Positions 46,807-54,217 are shown, counted from the first letter of the stretch. The stretch: 64,000 nt of DNA from Flavivirga algicola (GCF_012910715.1 NZ_JABBHF010000017.1:1-64000), one strand, 5' to 3'. Program-made: numbers and translations. The notes: generated by a model from the letters alone, not told the origin.

Positions 46807-47901
46807 ATCTATAATAATTTCAATGCCAGCTTTCTTGGCTTTATATTTTATTTTGATCATTAACTCATAATAACTCCAGTTTCTTAATACAAACTCCTCC
46901 TGTTTAGCTATCCCAATCTTGTCTTCCTGATTTAATAGAATTAGTGTTCCAGCCTGATGTTTAATGCAAAAATCGATTAACCTTCTGCTGTATACATGAA
47001 TACGATGGGATACATAATTACTTTCGGCTTTGCGAAGCCTGTCCACTGCTTTTAATTTTCTTTTAACTCCTTTGCCCGACTTGGAATAAGTAGCCCCAAC
47101 TTGTGCCCTTTTTAGGGCTGCTTGTATAGCCAACCTTCTATAGAGAAATTCTTCCCTAGTTCCTATAGAAAGTCTGGCTTTACTAGTTTTCACGACTAAG
47201 GGGTATTCTAAAGACAGGGATGCCTCCGCAATCACCTCCGGTTTTAGGAAATGCTTTTCTTTTTCAATTTCAAAAACCGGTAGCCAGAAGATTTTACCAT
47301 CTTTCAATTTAATATGAGAAGTGCAAAGTTTGATTTCTCCTTTTATTACGCGCTCCAATAACGCTCTTTTGTCTGTATAATCCTTTCCTAAATACGTCTT
47401 AAAAGGAACTTGAAATAAACGAAAGCAAAAAGCCTTTTTCTCGTCATTATATGATAATCTGCTTATGCCTTCCAAACCAAAAGGAAAAGCCATATCCCTC
47501 CTAAAGTTTTTAAGGGAACGTTCACCTTTCCAGTATTCAGGACGATTTTGATTAAAAGAAGCGATTAAAGTTTTGTTCAGGTTGGATAATATGTTCGTGG
47601 GGATTTCACCTTTAAAGCGATTTGATATTACACGATAGGTTGTATTCATTCGGGAGCGTTGCAAGATTCCGTACTCATCTTTTTTTTCATCAGCCAATTT
47701 ATACTTTATCTCCTCTGACAAATAAAAAAAATCCTTGATCATCTCCTGTACATACAAATGAGAAACAATAAGGTTGGCGGCTCTAAAGCATCTGTTTTGC
47801 CACTGATAAAGTTTGTCCAAGGCTTCCTTGCGTTCTTCTTGGGTAGGAAGGTCGACCAATATCTGAACCTTTCGGGTTAGTTTGAGTGTAGGCTTTTCCA
47901 T
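46804..47901 (-). CDS. Nuclease-dead Cas12f/TnpB-like RNA-guided protein (dCas12f-like)
   Basis: The 365-residue protein follows the Cas12f/TnpB layout. An N-terminal helical/wedge region (~1-200) ends in IKLKDGKIFWLPVFEIEKE; a RuvC-like part contains the long bridging helices (YRRLAIQAALKRAQ ... KRKLKAVDRLRKAESNYVSHR) and LRNWSYYELMIKIKYKAKKA. Catalytic positions are lost. Where active homologues have DLG of RuvC-I, this reads ASLSL with Ser 228. Where they have Glu in RuvC-II, it reads TLILLNQ with Leu 323. The chain stops at EIIID, before the zinc finger and RuvC-III Asp. It should bind a guide RNA and DNA without cutting. Its ATG is 1 nt after the sigma-factor stop (TGA-T-ATG), so the two are translationally coupled. 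A recent decay product is less likely because the frame is intact and coupled. Confidence 0.88.
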   Translation of the reverse strand: MEKPTLKLTRKVQILVDLPTQEERKEALDKLYQWQNRCFRAANLIVSHLYVQEMIKDFFYLSEEIKYKLADEKKDEYGILQRSRMNTTYRVISNRFKGEIPTNILSNLNKTLIASFNQNRPEYWKGERSLKNFRRDMAFPFGLEGISRLSYNDEKKAFCFRLFQVPFKTYLGKDYTDKRALLERVIKGEIKLCTSHIKLKDGKIFWLPVFEIEKEKHFLKPEVIAEASLSLEYPLVVKTSKARLSIGTREEFLYRRLAIQAALKRAQVGATYSKSGKGVKRKLKAVDRLRKAESNYVSHRIHVYSRRLIDFCIKHQAGTLILLNQEDKIGIAKQEEFVLRNWSYYELMIKIKYKAKKAGIEIIID

Positions 47902-47902
47902 A

Positions 47903-48673
47903 TCAAGCGGATTCTAATTGTTGCATGAGTTTATACGCTATCATAAATTCATTGTGAACTTTCTTTTTGGATAAATTAAGCTCTGTAGCAATGGACGTAA
48001 AGGAATATTTCTTTTCACATCGGAGCTTTAATACTCTTGCTTGTTCCTTGGTCATAACACCTTGAACCTTAATTTCAACAGTGGGCTTTTGTTCAATTTC
48101 AAGCGAACTTCCTTGATTAATAATCGTTTTAATATCCTCAATAGCTTGTTTCACTTCGTTACTAGTTTCATTAATACTTGTTCCCATAACCTCAGCAATA
48201 GCCTTATATTGAAACTCATATTTTAAACAGAGATCAATCAAATGCCTTCTTTCAGCGTTCAATAGAGGTAATACGTTTTTGATTCGGTTGAAGTTTTTTT
48301 GTTCCGATTCATGGTCTTTCAGATTTTCAAATGCATTTACGGGATCATACCCCACCATATAGTCTTGGTAATTGTCGTAATTCTCTAACGAATGGACATT
48401 CCTAAAGAACTTATTTTTAGGTTTACTATAGTATGAAATGCATTCTCTTTTCATCACAAACCTTAAGAAATAGAAAATATGTTTAGGAGATTCTATTCGG
48501 TCCCTATGAACCCATAATTTTAAAAAAGTATCTTGAACCAAGGATTCTATAGCAAAATGATCATTAATCATTTGCTTACCGACCCAAAAGATACTTCTGT
48601 TGTATTGAGCATGAATTTGTTCTAAAGCAGAGGGATCTCCTTTTTTTAATAATTTAAAATTACTATGTGGCAT
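47903..48673 (-). CDS. ECF-type sigma factor with extra C-terminal helix-turn-helix domain
   Basis: The 256-residue protein has a sigma-2 region (~12-83: [33 protein letters not shown]) and a sigma-4 region (~128-185: [39 protein letters not shown]). It then has an additional ~50-residue unit ([20 protein letters not shown]...[12 protein letters not shown]) that looks like a second sigma-4/LuxR-type HTH. ECF sigma factors usually have 170-200 residues and lack it. No FecR-like anti-sigma gene is next to it; instead it is coupled to the Cas12f-like gene. The inferred role is to recruit RNA polymerase to DNA chosen by the guide-RNA complex, replacing recognition of a promoter sequence. The -35-binding function of region 4 may be reduced; that cannot be judged by eye. 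Confidence 0.85.
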   Translation of the reverse strand: MPHSNFKLLKKGDPSALEQIHAQYNRSIFWVGKQMINDHFAIESLVQDTFLKLWVHRDRIESPKHIFYFLRFVMKRECISYYSKPKNKFFRNVHSLENYDNYQDYMVGYDPVNAFENLKDHESEQKNFNRIKNVLPLLNAERRHLIDLCLKYEFQYKAIAEVMGTSINETSNEVKQAIEDIKTIINQGSSLEIEQKPTVEIKVQGVMTKEQARVLKLRCEKKYSFTSIATELNLSKKKVHNEFMIAYKLMQQLESA

Positions 48674-48771
48674 AACAGACCTCGTTTAAACTGGTGATAG
48701 CTTCCACCATAATTAAATTTGATTGATATTAAATAGCTGATGCGTATTCTTATAATTTATTAAAGAGAAGA

Positions 48772-48779
48772 TAGCTTTG
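48772..48779 (+). promoter_or_regulatory. -7 box driving the candidate guide RNA
   Basis: TAGCTTTG matches TAnnTTTG perfectly, on the plus strand, just before the folded segment at 48784. It predicts a start site near 48784 and transcription divergent from the sigma/Cas12f-like operon. A -33 TTTG at normal spacing is not seen. Confidence 0.5.
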
Positions 48780-48783
48780 AAAA

Positions 48784-48965
48784 AGGTTGAGAAGAGTTAC
48801 CTTTTTCTACAAACAAAAAGGCGTGGAACTCAGCTTATTGCACTGGAGGTACTGGTATACCTGGAAACAATAAGTGAGCCCACGCCGGTAGACGTGAGCA
48901 TCTTACTTATCATCTCGTTTCTATTAAATTACCAGTTTTCCAGTACGAGATTCAAAGCGAATGCT
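48784..48965 (+). ncRNA. Candidate guide RNA (copy A) of the dCas12f-sigma system
   Basis: This non-coding stretch upstream of and divergent to the sigma gene is highly foldable. A long stem pairs 48820-48840 (GGCGTGG...CTCAGCTTATTG) with 48868-48886 (CAATAAG...CCCACGCC), with an AGGTA/TACCT inner hairpin. A competing stem GCCCACG/CGTGAGC is conserved in copy B, and ATCTCGT pairs with ACGAGAT around 48912-48951. The 63-nt block 48878-48940 is repeated at 49579-49641; what follows differs, as expected if a variable guide comes after a constant scaffold. The boundary and the ~20-24-nt guide (from ~48941) are inference. A 66-codon ORF across it is not convincing as a protein. Confidence 0.5.
48869..48885 (+). 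repeat. Direct repeat flanking the sigma/Cas12f-like operon, proximal copy
   Basis: AATAAGTGAGCCCACGC lies in the 3' arm of the main stem of copy A. Its partner is at 46705-46721 (one mismatch). Confidence 0.6.
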
Positions 48966-49101
48966 TCAATATTTTAAATGAAGAATCGCAAAATTACAAT
49001 TCATAAATGAATATGAGACAAATATATAAAAATTTACCACACACTCAAGAGTATGTGATTATAAATTTTGTAATTCTTTCATTGTCATATAATTTATACG
49101 T

Positions 49102-49545
49102 ATGATTATAGAGATTATAATATCAGAATTTGACTTTTGGATAAAAGAGAATATTCGAATCCAAAGAATAAAGGCAAAAATTGATCAAGTTGAATTAGCC
49201 CAGAAGTTAGGTGTCTCGGAAGGTTATATAGGTAATATTGAAAATATAAAAAATAAATCAAAAGCAAATACTAGAATGTTATCTCGTATAGCTTTAGCTT
49301 TGGATTTGGATTCTTACAACAAGCTCTTCCCTAAACAAGTTTTAAAAAATGATTTGGTTAGAATAAAATTAGATTTATTTAATATCAACACTCGAAAACA
49401 AGTAATGGATGACAAAGGAGGTGTTCCGAAAAGATTAAAAATAGTTTCTGTGAAACCACTAACACAAGATGAAATTTCTCGTTGGAAAAAAGTAAAATCG
49501 CCGTATGTACTGAATACCAAAGTAATAAAAAATATCTTCGGCTAA
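49102..49545 (+). CDS. Small XRE-family helix-turn-helix protein
   Basis: The 147-residue protein has an N-terminal Cro/CI-type HTH (RIKAKIDQVELAQKLGVSEGYIGNIENIK, residues ~24-70) and a C-terminal part without known motifs (KRLKIVSVKPLTQDEISRWKK). It lies between the two copies of the guide-RNA-like block, on the same strand as both. It may regulate the locus, or it may be an unrelated passenger. The start is the first ATG; no obvious ribosome-binding site helps the choice. Confidence 0.7.
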   Translation: MIIEIIISEFDFWIKENIRIQRIKAKIDQVELAQKLGVSEGYIGNIENIKNKSKANTRMLSRIALALDLDSYNKLFPKQVLKNDLVRIKLDLFNINTRKQVMDDKGGVPKRLKIVSVKPLTQDEISRWKKVKSPYVLNTKVIKNIFG

Positions 49546-49562
49546 AATATTAGGTTTATAAT

Positions 49563-49670
49563 GGCTATTAAAAAAACAGCTCACGCTGGAGGCGTAAGCT
49601 AATTAACTTAATTCCTCGATTCTATACAATTACCAGTTTTCTATTCAAGGTTTTAAGTAATTGTTTTTTT
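49563..49670 (+). ncRNA. Second guide-RNA-like copy (copy B)
   Basis: The 63 nt at 49579-49641 align with 48878-48940 of copy A, with the same overall length, and end in the identical AATTACCAGTTTTC. The hairpin GCTCACGC/GCGTAAGC is kept with compensating differences from copy A. A near-consensus -7 box (TAGGTTTA, 49551-49558) precedes it. The downstream ~20 nt (from 49642) differ from copy A and run into a seven-T tract at 49664-49670. The 5' large stem of copy A is missing, so B is either a shorter guide RNA or a degenerate relic. Confidence 0.4.
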
Positions 49671-50278
49671 GTGTGAAAACCTATAGGGGTTTCAGATTTG
49701 AGAAACTAAGATACTAAAAGTACCAAGGATTTTTGATAAGAAAATTAGAAATAATAAAATAGCCATAATTACCAATAGAGTTGCTGCCAGAAAGGGTATA
49801 AACAAATAAATCCATTCTAGCCCATTCCACTCCATTACATAAACACTCCATTTCGGGAAAAGCGCTTCATTAAAAAGATCTTGAACATTAGCCTAAAATA
49901 TGTGCTCTTCAATTGTTATCCGATTCAGTTTACATTGGAATGGAACATGACATTACTACGATACATTTTAGGCTAAAGTTCGCTTAAGTAGAACTTCAAT
50001 TGACAGGAAGTGCTACTTTGGATTATTCAAAAGGAGGTATGGCAAACTTATTTGTAAAGAATGCCTGCATTGAAATATCTGATTGCAAAAACTAAACATT
50101 TTTACTTTGGGAATTTATATAACTTGCGTAAATTGTGAGAAAATATGTATTTTATAATCGTAAAGAATGGAAACTATAAAACATAAAATTAGTAGAAAAT
50201 TCCTCATAACCTAATAATATGGTTGGCTATATGAATAAAACTCTTGCATAAAAAAAGTTGTGCTTCATTAAAATAAAA
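49671..50278. other. Gene-free stretch with an inverted repeat
   Basis: No gene is supported in this ~600-bp region. TTAGCCTAAAA (49888-49898) and TTTTAGGCTAA (49966-49976) form an 11-bp perfect inverted repeat ~67 bp apart. Near 50220, GGTTGGCTATATG and, at 50256, GTTGTGCTTC resemble the cassette-boundary elements found further right, so the cassette array may begin here. Confidence 0.4.
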
Positions 50279-51040
50279 ATGTGGTTTAAAAGAAAAAAGA
50301 ACATAGATTTATTTAATCATCCTCTTGTTTCGCAAATGGATGAAAGAATAACGGGACTTATAAAGGTTGATTTGATTACCTCTGACCAAGAAATAATCAA
50401 ACGACTTTCTGATGAAGAAATAAAACAGAGTGGAATAAATTCTGAATCAATACTATCTGTATTTGAAAAGTTTAATGAGGATCTGATAAAATTTATTTGT
50501 TACAGTTATCATCAAGAAAAAAATTACCATAAAAACAAAAATCAATCGACAGAGGAAACTTCTGAAACTCTAGGATTGAGTAAAGGATTTAGTATAACTT
50601 ATGCTATTTATTATCATTTTTTGATAAATAATAAAACTGGACTTTCAAAATATTTATCAAAAAGAAAAATTCCCCAATTCGATAAATTTAGTAAACGCCT
50701 TGAATTATATTTTTCTCAATCTAAAGGAGTCTCACTATCTGACTCATATATTCAATATGCGGGTGGTTACAATAAAGAAGATGTAAATTCTAATGACATT
50801 ACAAAGGCTCTAGAAGATATTAAAAAAATGGACGAGGAACACGGAGCTTTTTGGATTTCTATACTAAATGAGGAGGATGAAGAAATGGTAGTAGAAGTTA
50901 ATAAGGATTTGAATTTATCTTTAATCTTTGGGGAAGAAGAGTTTCAATATCAATCAAAAAATTTTGAAGAAACAAAATCGATTTTGGAATTACATATTAA
51001 CAAGGAATTTGATAAAATAAAGTCGATAACAAAAAATTAA
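50279..51040 (+). CDS. Hypothetical cassette protein
   Basis: I do not recognise this 253-residue protein. It starts at ATG 50279 (MWFKRKKNIDLFNHPLVSQM); an upstream TTG at 50258 is less likely. It has no signal peptide or membrane segment. The C-terminal third is acidic (KKMDEEHGAFWISILNEEDE, MVVEVNKDLNLSLIFGEEEF), a composition seen in immunity-type or regulatory proteins, but no family can be named. It is the first single-gene unit in the cassette-like array and is flanked by foldable boundary elements. Confidence 0.65.
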   Translation: MWFKRKKNIDLFNHPLVSQMDERITGLIKVDLITSDQEIIKRLSDEEIKQSGINSESILSVFEKFNEDLIKFICYSYHQEKNYHKNKNQSTEETSETLGLSKGFSITYAIYYHFLINNKTGLSKYLSKRKIPQFDKFSKRLELYFSQSKGVSLSDSYIQYAGGYNKEDVNSNDITKALEDIKKMDEEHGAFWISILNEEDEEMVVEVNKDLNLSLIFGEEEFQYQSKNFEETKSILELHINKEFDKIKSITKN

Positions 51041-51045
51041 CTAAA

Positions 51046-51179
51046 GCACAATATTGGCTATAAGTAATTGCTGGTTCTCGCCTAACCTCAAAATCCATCA
51101 GGATTTTCAGTTTGGTGTATACTGACAAAGTTAAGTGCTAACCCACGCAACTACTCATAGCAAAGACCGTTGTGTACAA
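51046..51179 (+). repeat. Cassette-boundary element 1 (attC-like fold)
   Basis: The element starts GCACAATATTGGCTATAAG and ends CATAGCAAAGACCGTTGTG. The ends are imperfect inverted repeats (GGCTATAAGTAATTGC against the complement of GCAACTACTCATAGC, 13 of 16). An inner AAAATCC/GGATTTT hairpin lies at 51090-51107. The same end motifs recur at 51948-52082 and 52858-52994. Confidence 0.55.
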
Positions 51180-51207
51180 TACGAAGAAACAATCTGTAAA
51201 TTATTAA

Positions 51208-51966
51208 ATGTCAAAGATTTACCATTACACTAAATTAAGTACAGCAATAGAATTTATCTTGCCATCAATGACATTACGGACGAATTTTTTGAATAAAATG
51301 AATGGTCCTAAAGAAAATCAGAAATGGAGTTTTGGTGGAATAAATGTTCCATATGAAACTCTGTATGCCGATTTAGACTACGAGACAGATTTGGATAAAG
51401 CTCATTTTGATAGTATGTATAAGTTTGGAGAAGAAATCAAATCAAAAATCCAAGCGACCTGTTTTGTTTACTCTGACAAATATCAAGGATATGAAAACGA
51501 AATGATGTGGGCTCAATATTCGGAAAATCATAAAGGTGTTTGCCTTGAAATAGATACTGACCTATTCCTTAAAGAAAATGACCGAATAGATATTTTCAAA
51601 TTTCAGAACATAAATTATAGTCCGAAAAAAAATGAATGGGTTTATTGGAATAGAAATATGACTAAAGAAGAAAATATTGAACAACATATAAAACGTGATT
51701 ATGAAGCACTTTTCCTTTCAAAGTCTCATTATTGGAAAAAGGAATATGAAAAACGACTATTAATAATTTCAGACAATTTTTGTTATTTAAATATTAAAGA
51801 GTCATTAACTGGAATATATTACGGACTGTTTACTGACCAAAATTACGATGTGGCGATTCAGCAATTTATTCAACCTAAAAAAACAAAAACGTATCGCGTC
51901 TATTTTGAAGATAACAGACTTAAAAAAATGGAAAGAAAAAGTACTGTACACAACAAAGATGTATAA
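51208..51966 (+). CDS. DUF2971-family protein
   Basis: The 252-residue protein matches the DUF2971 pattern: IYHYTKLSTAIEFIL near the N-terminus, then FLNKMNGPKEN, ATCFVYSDKYQGYENEMMWA and QYSENHKGVCLEIDTDLF. The biochemical function of DUF2971 is not known; members are common in accessory and defence-associated regions. It occupies a single-gene cassette. Its last codons overlap the start of the next boundary element (the stop lies inside the element). Confidence 0.8.
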   Translation: MSKIYHYTKLSTAIEFILPSMTLRTNFLNKMNGPKENQKWSFGGINVPYETLYADLDYETDLDKAHFDSMYKFGEEIKSKIQATCFVYSDKYQGYENEMMWAQYSENHKGVCLEIDTDLFLKENDRIDIFKFQNINYSPKKNEWVYWNRNMTKEENIEQHIKRDYEALFLSKSHYWKKEYEKRLLIISDNFCYLNIKESLTGIYYGLFTDQNYDVAIQQFIQPKKTKTYRVYFEDNRLKKMERKSTVHNKDV

Positions 51967-52082
51967 CAGCAATTCCGGGTGGATTCGTGCGTAGTCGAAT
52001 CCTCCGGAATTGCTAAACTCTGTACTAAAAAAATTAGTAACTTAAAACCTATAACTGATGGTTAGATGACCGTTATGTGCAA
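51948..52082 (+). repeat. Cassette-boundary element 2 (attC-like fold)
   Basis: The element begins ACACAACAAAGATGTATAAC and ends GATGACCGTTATGTGCAA. It contains a strong hairpin: 51969-51987 (GCAATTCCGG...GGATTCG) with 51996-52013 (CGAATCC...CCGGAATTGC). Confidence 0.6.
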
Positions 52083-52093
52083 CCAGACCAAAA

Positions 52094-52858
52094 ATGAGCA
52101 AAGGAATAAAAATTGGAAAATGTAAATTATGTCTCGAAACGAAAGAATTGAATTTCGAGCATATTCCACCGCGTTCTGCCTTCAATAAAGACACTAAATA
52201 TTATATTCTTGACCGAACTGAATATTATCAAAAAGCCAAAGAGTATACTTTTGAGAATCTCAAACCTAAATCACGAAAGGAACAAGGTGGAATTGGACAA
52301 TTCAGCTTTTGTTTTGATTGTAATGGTTTTTTAGGTTCAAATTATGTTCGGACTTATAAAAAGTTTGCGCAAATAGCAATGAATATTATTCTATCGAATA
52401 ATAATAACGCTAAAGCATTTGAATTTGACATTTCGGACATAAACCTGCTTAAATTCCTAAAGCAAATAACAGCAATATTTATAGCCTCGAATAAGCATTC
52501 ATTTATCGAAAGTTATCCAGAACTTTTAGAATTCGTAAAAAACGAAAAATCCACAAAATTATCAGAAAGATTTAGATTTTATATGTACTTGAACAATGAG
52601 GGACAAAATAGAAGTGGACACATTCATTTTACGAATCTTTTCGGAACAGTATGCGAATTCACATACAGACCTTTTGGATTTGTTTTGAGCATTGACAATC
52701 CGAAAAGAATAATGCAATTATCAGAAATAACGAACTTTAAGCATTACGAAAAAATAAAAATGGTGGATAAATTACCTATCATTTTAAATAAATATCCGAC
52801 TTATTATCCATTTCCATTGGATTATCGGACTGAAAAAGAATTAAATGGTCGCCCATAA
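52094..52858 (+). CDS. HNH-like zinc-binding cassette protein
   Basis: The 254-residue protein has Cys 10-x2-Cys 13, then NFEHIPPRSAF with His 23, and Cys 73-x2-Cys 76-Asn (SFCFDCNGFL). This is the arrangement of an HNH/zinc-ribbon nuclease-like core (two CxxC pairs around an E-H-I-P-P segment). The rest (~90-254) is unrecognised. HNH proteins cut DNA; whether this one does is not shown, because the third metal-binding His is not obvious. It is a single-gene cassette, and its stop codon falls at the first bases of the next boundary element. Confidence 0.65.
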   Translation: MSKGIKIGKCKLCLETKELNFEHIPPRSAFNKDTKYYILDRTEYYQKAKEYTFENLKPKSRKEQGGIGQFSFCFDCNGFLGSNYVRTYKKFAQIAMNIILSNNNNAKAFEFDISDINLLKFLKQITAIFIASNKHSFIESYPELLEFVKNEKSTKLSERFRFYMYLNNEGQNRSGHIHFTNLFGTVCEFTYRPFGFVLSIDNPKRIMQLSEITNFKHYEKIKMVDKLPIILNKYPTYYPFPLDYRTEKELNGRP

Positions 52859-52994
52859 CAACGGCTATAATTCATTGTGGCTGAATTTCCTCTCTGAAAT
52901 TCCTGAATGTTTGCTAACTTTGGTTTACGGCGGAATAGTTCTACTGATACTGAACGATTCCTCAACGAAACCATAGCCAAACCATTGTATGCAA
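52858..52994 (+). repeat. Cassette-boundary element 3 (attC-like fold)
   Basis: Left end ACAACGGCTATAATTCATTG, right end CATAGCCAAACCATTGTATG-CAA. The right end is nearly the same as that of element 1 (CATAGC, AA, CC(G/A)TTGT(G/A)). It places the true start of the next gene at 52994. Confidence 0.55.
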
Positions 52995-53584
52995 TGAACG
53001 AAAACCTGACAAACATATTAACAGATAATGGTGAAATCATTCTCGATTCACTAATTGACAATGAAATATTAAAGGAAATTCCGATACTTGGAAATTCAAT
53101 AAATATTATTCGCGGAATTCGAAGTATTCGCGATAATTCCTACTTAAAGAAAGTAAAAGTTTTTATTGATAATCTCGGAGAACTATCTGAATCAGAAAAA
53201 AACAAACTAATTGAAGAGTCGAAAAAAGATGCAAAAAGAAGAGTGAAATTTGGTAACGCTTTATTTACCACAATAGAAAAAAGCGACTCACTTATCAAAA
53301 TTGAATATTTAGCATTAGCATTTGAGGCATTTCTTAATAATGAATTCCCTGAAAGTGACTTGCGACTCTTGTGTCATACAATTAATAATTCATTTACTGA
53401 TGACTTAATTGATGTAATTGAAAATGAAACTCCGAAAGGCAACTTAAAATTCTTAGTCGGATCAGGCTTAGCAGATGTGCAATATAGAAAATTGACATTT
53501 GATATGGATCATACCGAACCAAAGTACATTTTATCTGATATCGCTGATATTCTAAGAAGAATTTGGAGAAAATACAAGAAGTAA
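52994..53584 (+). CDS. Conserved hypothetical cassette protein
   Basis: The start is put at ATG 52994 (MNENLTNILTDNGEIILDSL) because the upstream part of the open frame lies in the cassette-boundary element. The 196-residue protein has a moderately hydrophobic stretch (EILKEIPILGNSINIIRGIR) followed by a helical, Lys/Glu-rich region (KVKVFIDNLGELSESEKNKL) and ends in a basic tail. I have a general sense of such proteins in bacterial accessory regions but cannot name a family or function. There is no signal peptide. Confidence 0.65.
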   Translation: MNENLTNILTDNGEIILDSLIDNEILKEIPILGNSINIIRGIRSIRDNSYLKKVKVFIDNLGELSESEKNKLIEESKKDAKRRVKFGNALFTTIEKSDSLIKIEYLALAFEAFLNNEFPESDLRLLCHTINNSFTDDLIDVIENETPKGNLKFLVGSGLADVQYRKLTFDMDHTEPKYILSDIADILRRIWRKYKK

Positions 53585-53592
53585 TAATTAGT

Positions 53593-53751
53593 GCATACAA
53601 CATTGTATAAAAATATTGCGTAAGTTTATTCCTAAATATAAAGGTTAGGTTTTTTTGTCACTCGGTTTTTCCACAGTAAAATACTTGGACACATGACCGC
53701 GCTATTCTTATGAGAAGCCTTGAGCAAACATTAAAAAAACAATCGTTAAGA
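53593..53751 (+). repeat. Cassette-boundary element 4 (weak)
   Basis: The left end GCATACAACATTGTATAAAA matches the other elements. The right end is not clear; CATGACCGCGCTATTC near 53693 is the best candidate. Confidence 0.35.
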
Positions 53752-54216
53752 ATGAAAATATTTTTGATTTTAATATCATTTCTACTTTTGATCAATTCAA
53801 ATGTAATGCACCAAGATACACCATTGCAAATTGACTTAAACGGAAATATAATTGGTTTACCCAAAGAGTTTAGTCCTGCGAAATTTGGCTTAAACGAAAA
53901 AAAATTGAGAATTAATGACAAAGAAATTGTCTTCCCAAAATGTCTGAATTATTACTTTGAGGAACACAAAAACCCAAAAATAAATTTCTTAGCTTCTTGG
54001 TATCATTCAAAGGAAATTATGCCATATTATCTGATTTTTAACATTCACGACAACGATGTGAATTATGGTTATAAAATCTTAGTTGATTTAGAAACCTTAG
54101 ATTTAATATATGTAAATAAATTTATTAGAGAAGGAAATACAACTTATAATCCGAAAGTGGAATTAGATGAAAAATGTCTGACTGATTATAAAAATGCAAT
54201 AAAAATCTTGAAGTAA
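53752..54216 (+). CDS. Small secreted or membrane-anchored cassette protein
   Basis: With the start at ATG 53752 the protein begins with a typical export signal (MKIFLILISFLLLINSN); the open frame extends 14 codons upstream into boundary sequence. The 154-residue protein then reads as a compact beta-rich domain (PLQIDLNGNIIGLPKEF, LNYYFEEHKNPKINFLASWY). No family is recognised. The stop is 1 nt before the start of the next gene, so the two are probably co-expressed and may work together. Confidence 0.6.
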   Translation: MKIFLILISFLLLINSNVMHQDTPLQIDLNGNIIGLPKEFSPAKFGLNEKKLRINDKEIVFPKCLNYYFEEHKNPKINFLASWYHSKEIMPYYLIFNIHDNDVNYGYKILVDLETLDLIYVNKFIREGNTTYNPKVELDEKCLTDYKNAIKILK

Positions 54217-54217
54217 T

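Noticed and set aside
46804-47901. Active IS605/IS607-type TnpB transposon gene
   Set aside because: No TnpA is present, RuvC catalytic residues and the C-terminal zinc finger are absent, and the gene is coupled to a sigma factor rather than to transposon ends.
47903-48673. Ordinary ECF sigma factor controlling the neighbouring PUL
   Set aside because: The PUL has its own HTCS, there is no FecR/STN receptor partner, and the gene belongs to the island, not to the PUL.
48777-48977. 66-codon ORF on the plus strand
   Set aside because: It lies over the strongly folded candidate guide RNA, its frame does not follow the conserved block shared with copy B, and its composition is not protein-like.
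46700-49700. CRISPR array near the Cas12f-like gene
   Set aside because: I see only two or three related blocks hundreds of bases apart, with no regular repeat-spacer pattern.
52040-52050. Possible target of guide-like copy B (ACTTAAAACCT match)
   Set aside because: Eleven A+T-rich bases match, but not the 5' part of the presumed guide where pairing should start.
52907-52993. N-terminal extension of the cassette gene at 52994
   Set aside because: These codons fall inside the cassette-boundary element, whose right end directly precedes the ATG at 52994.
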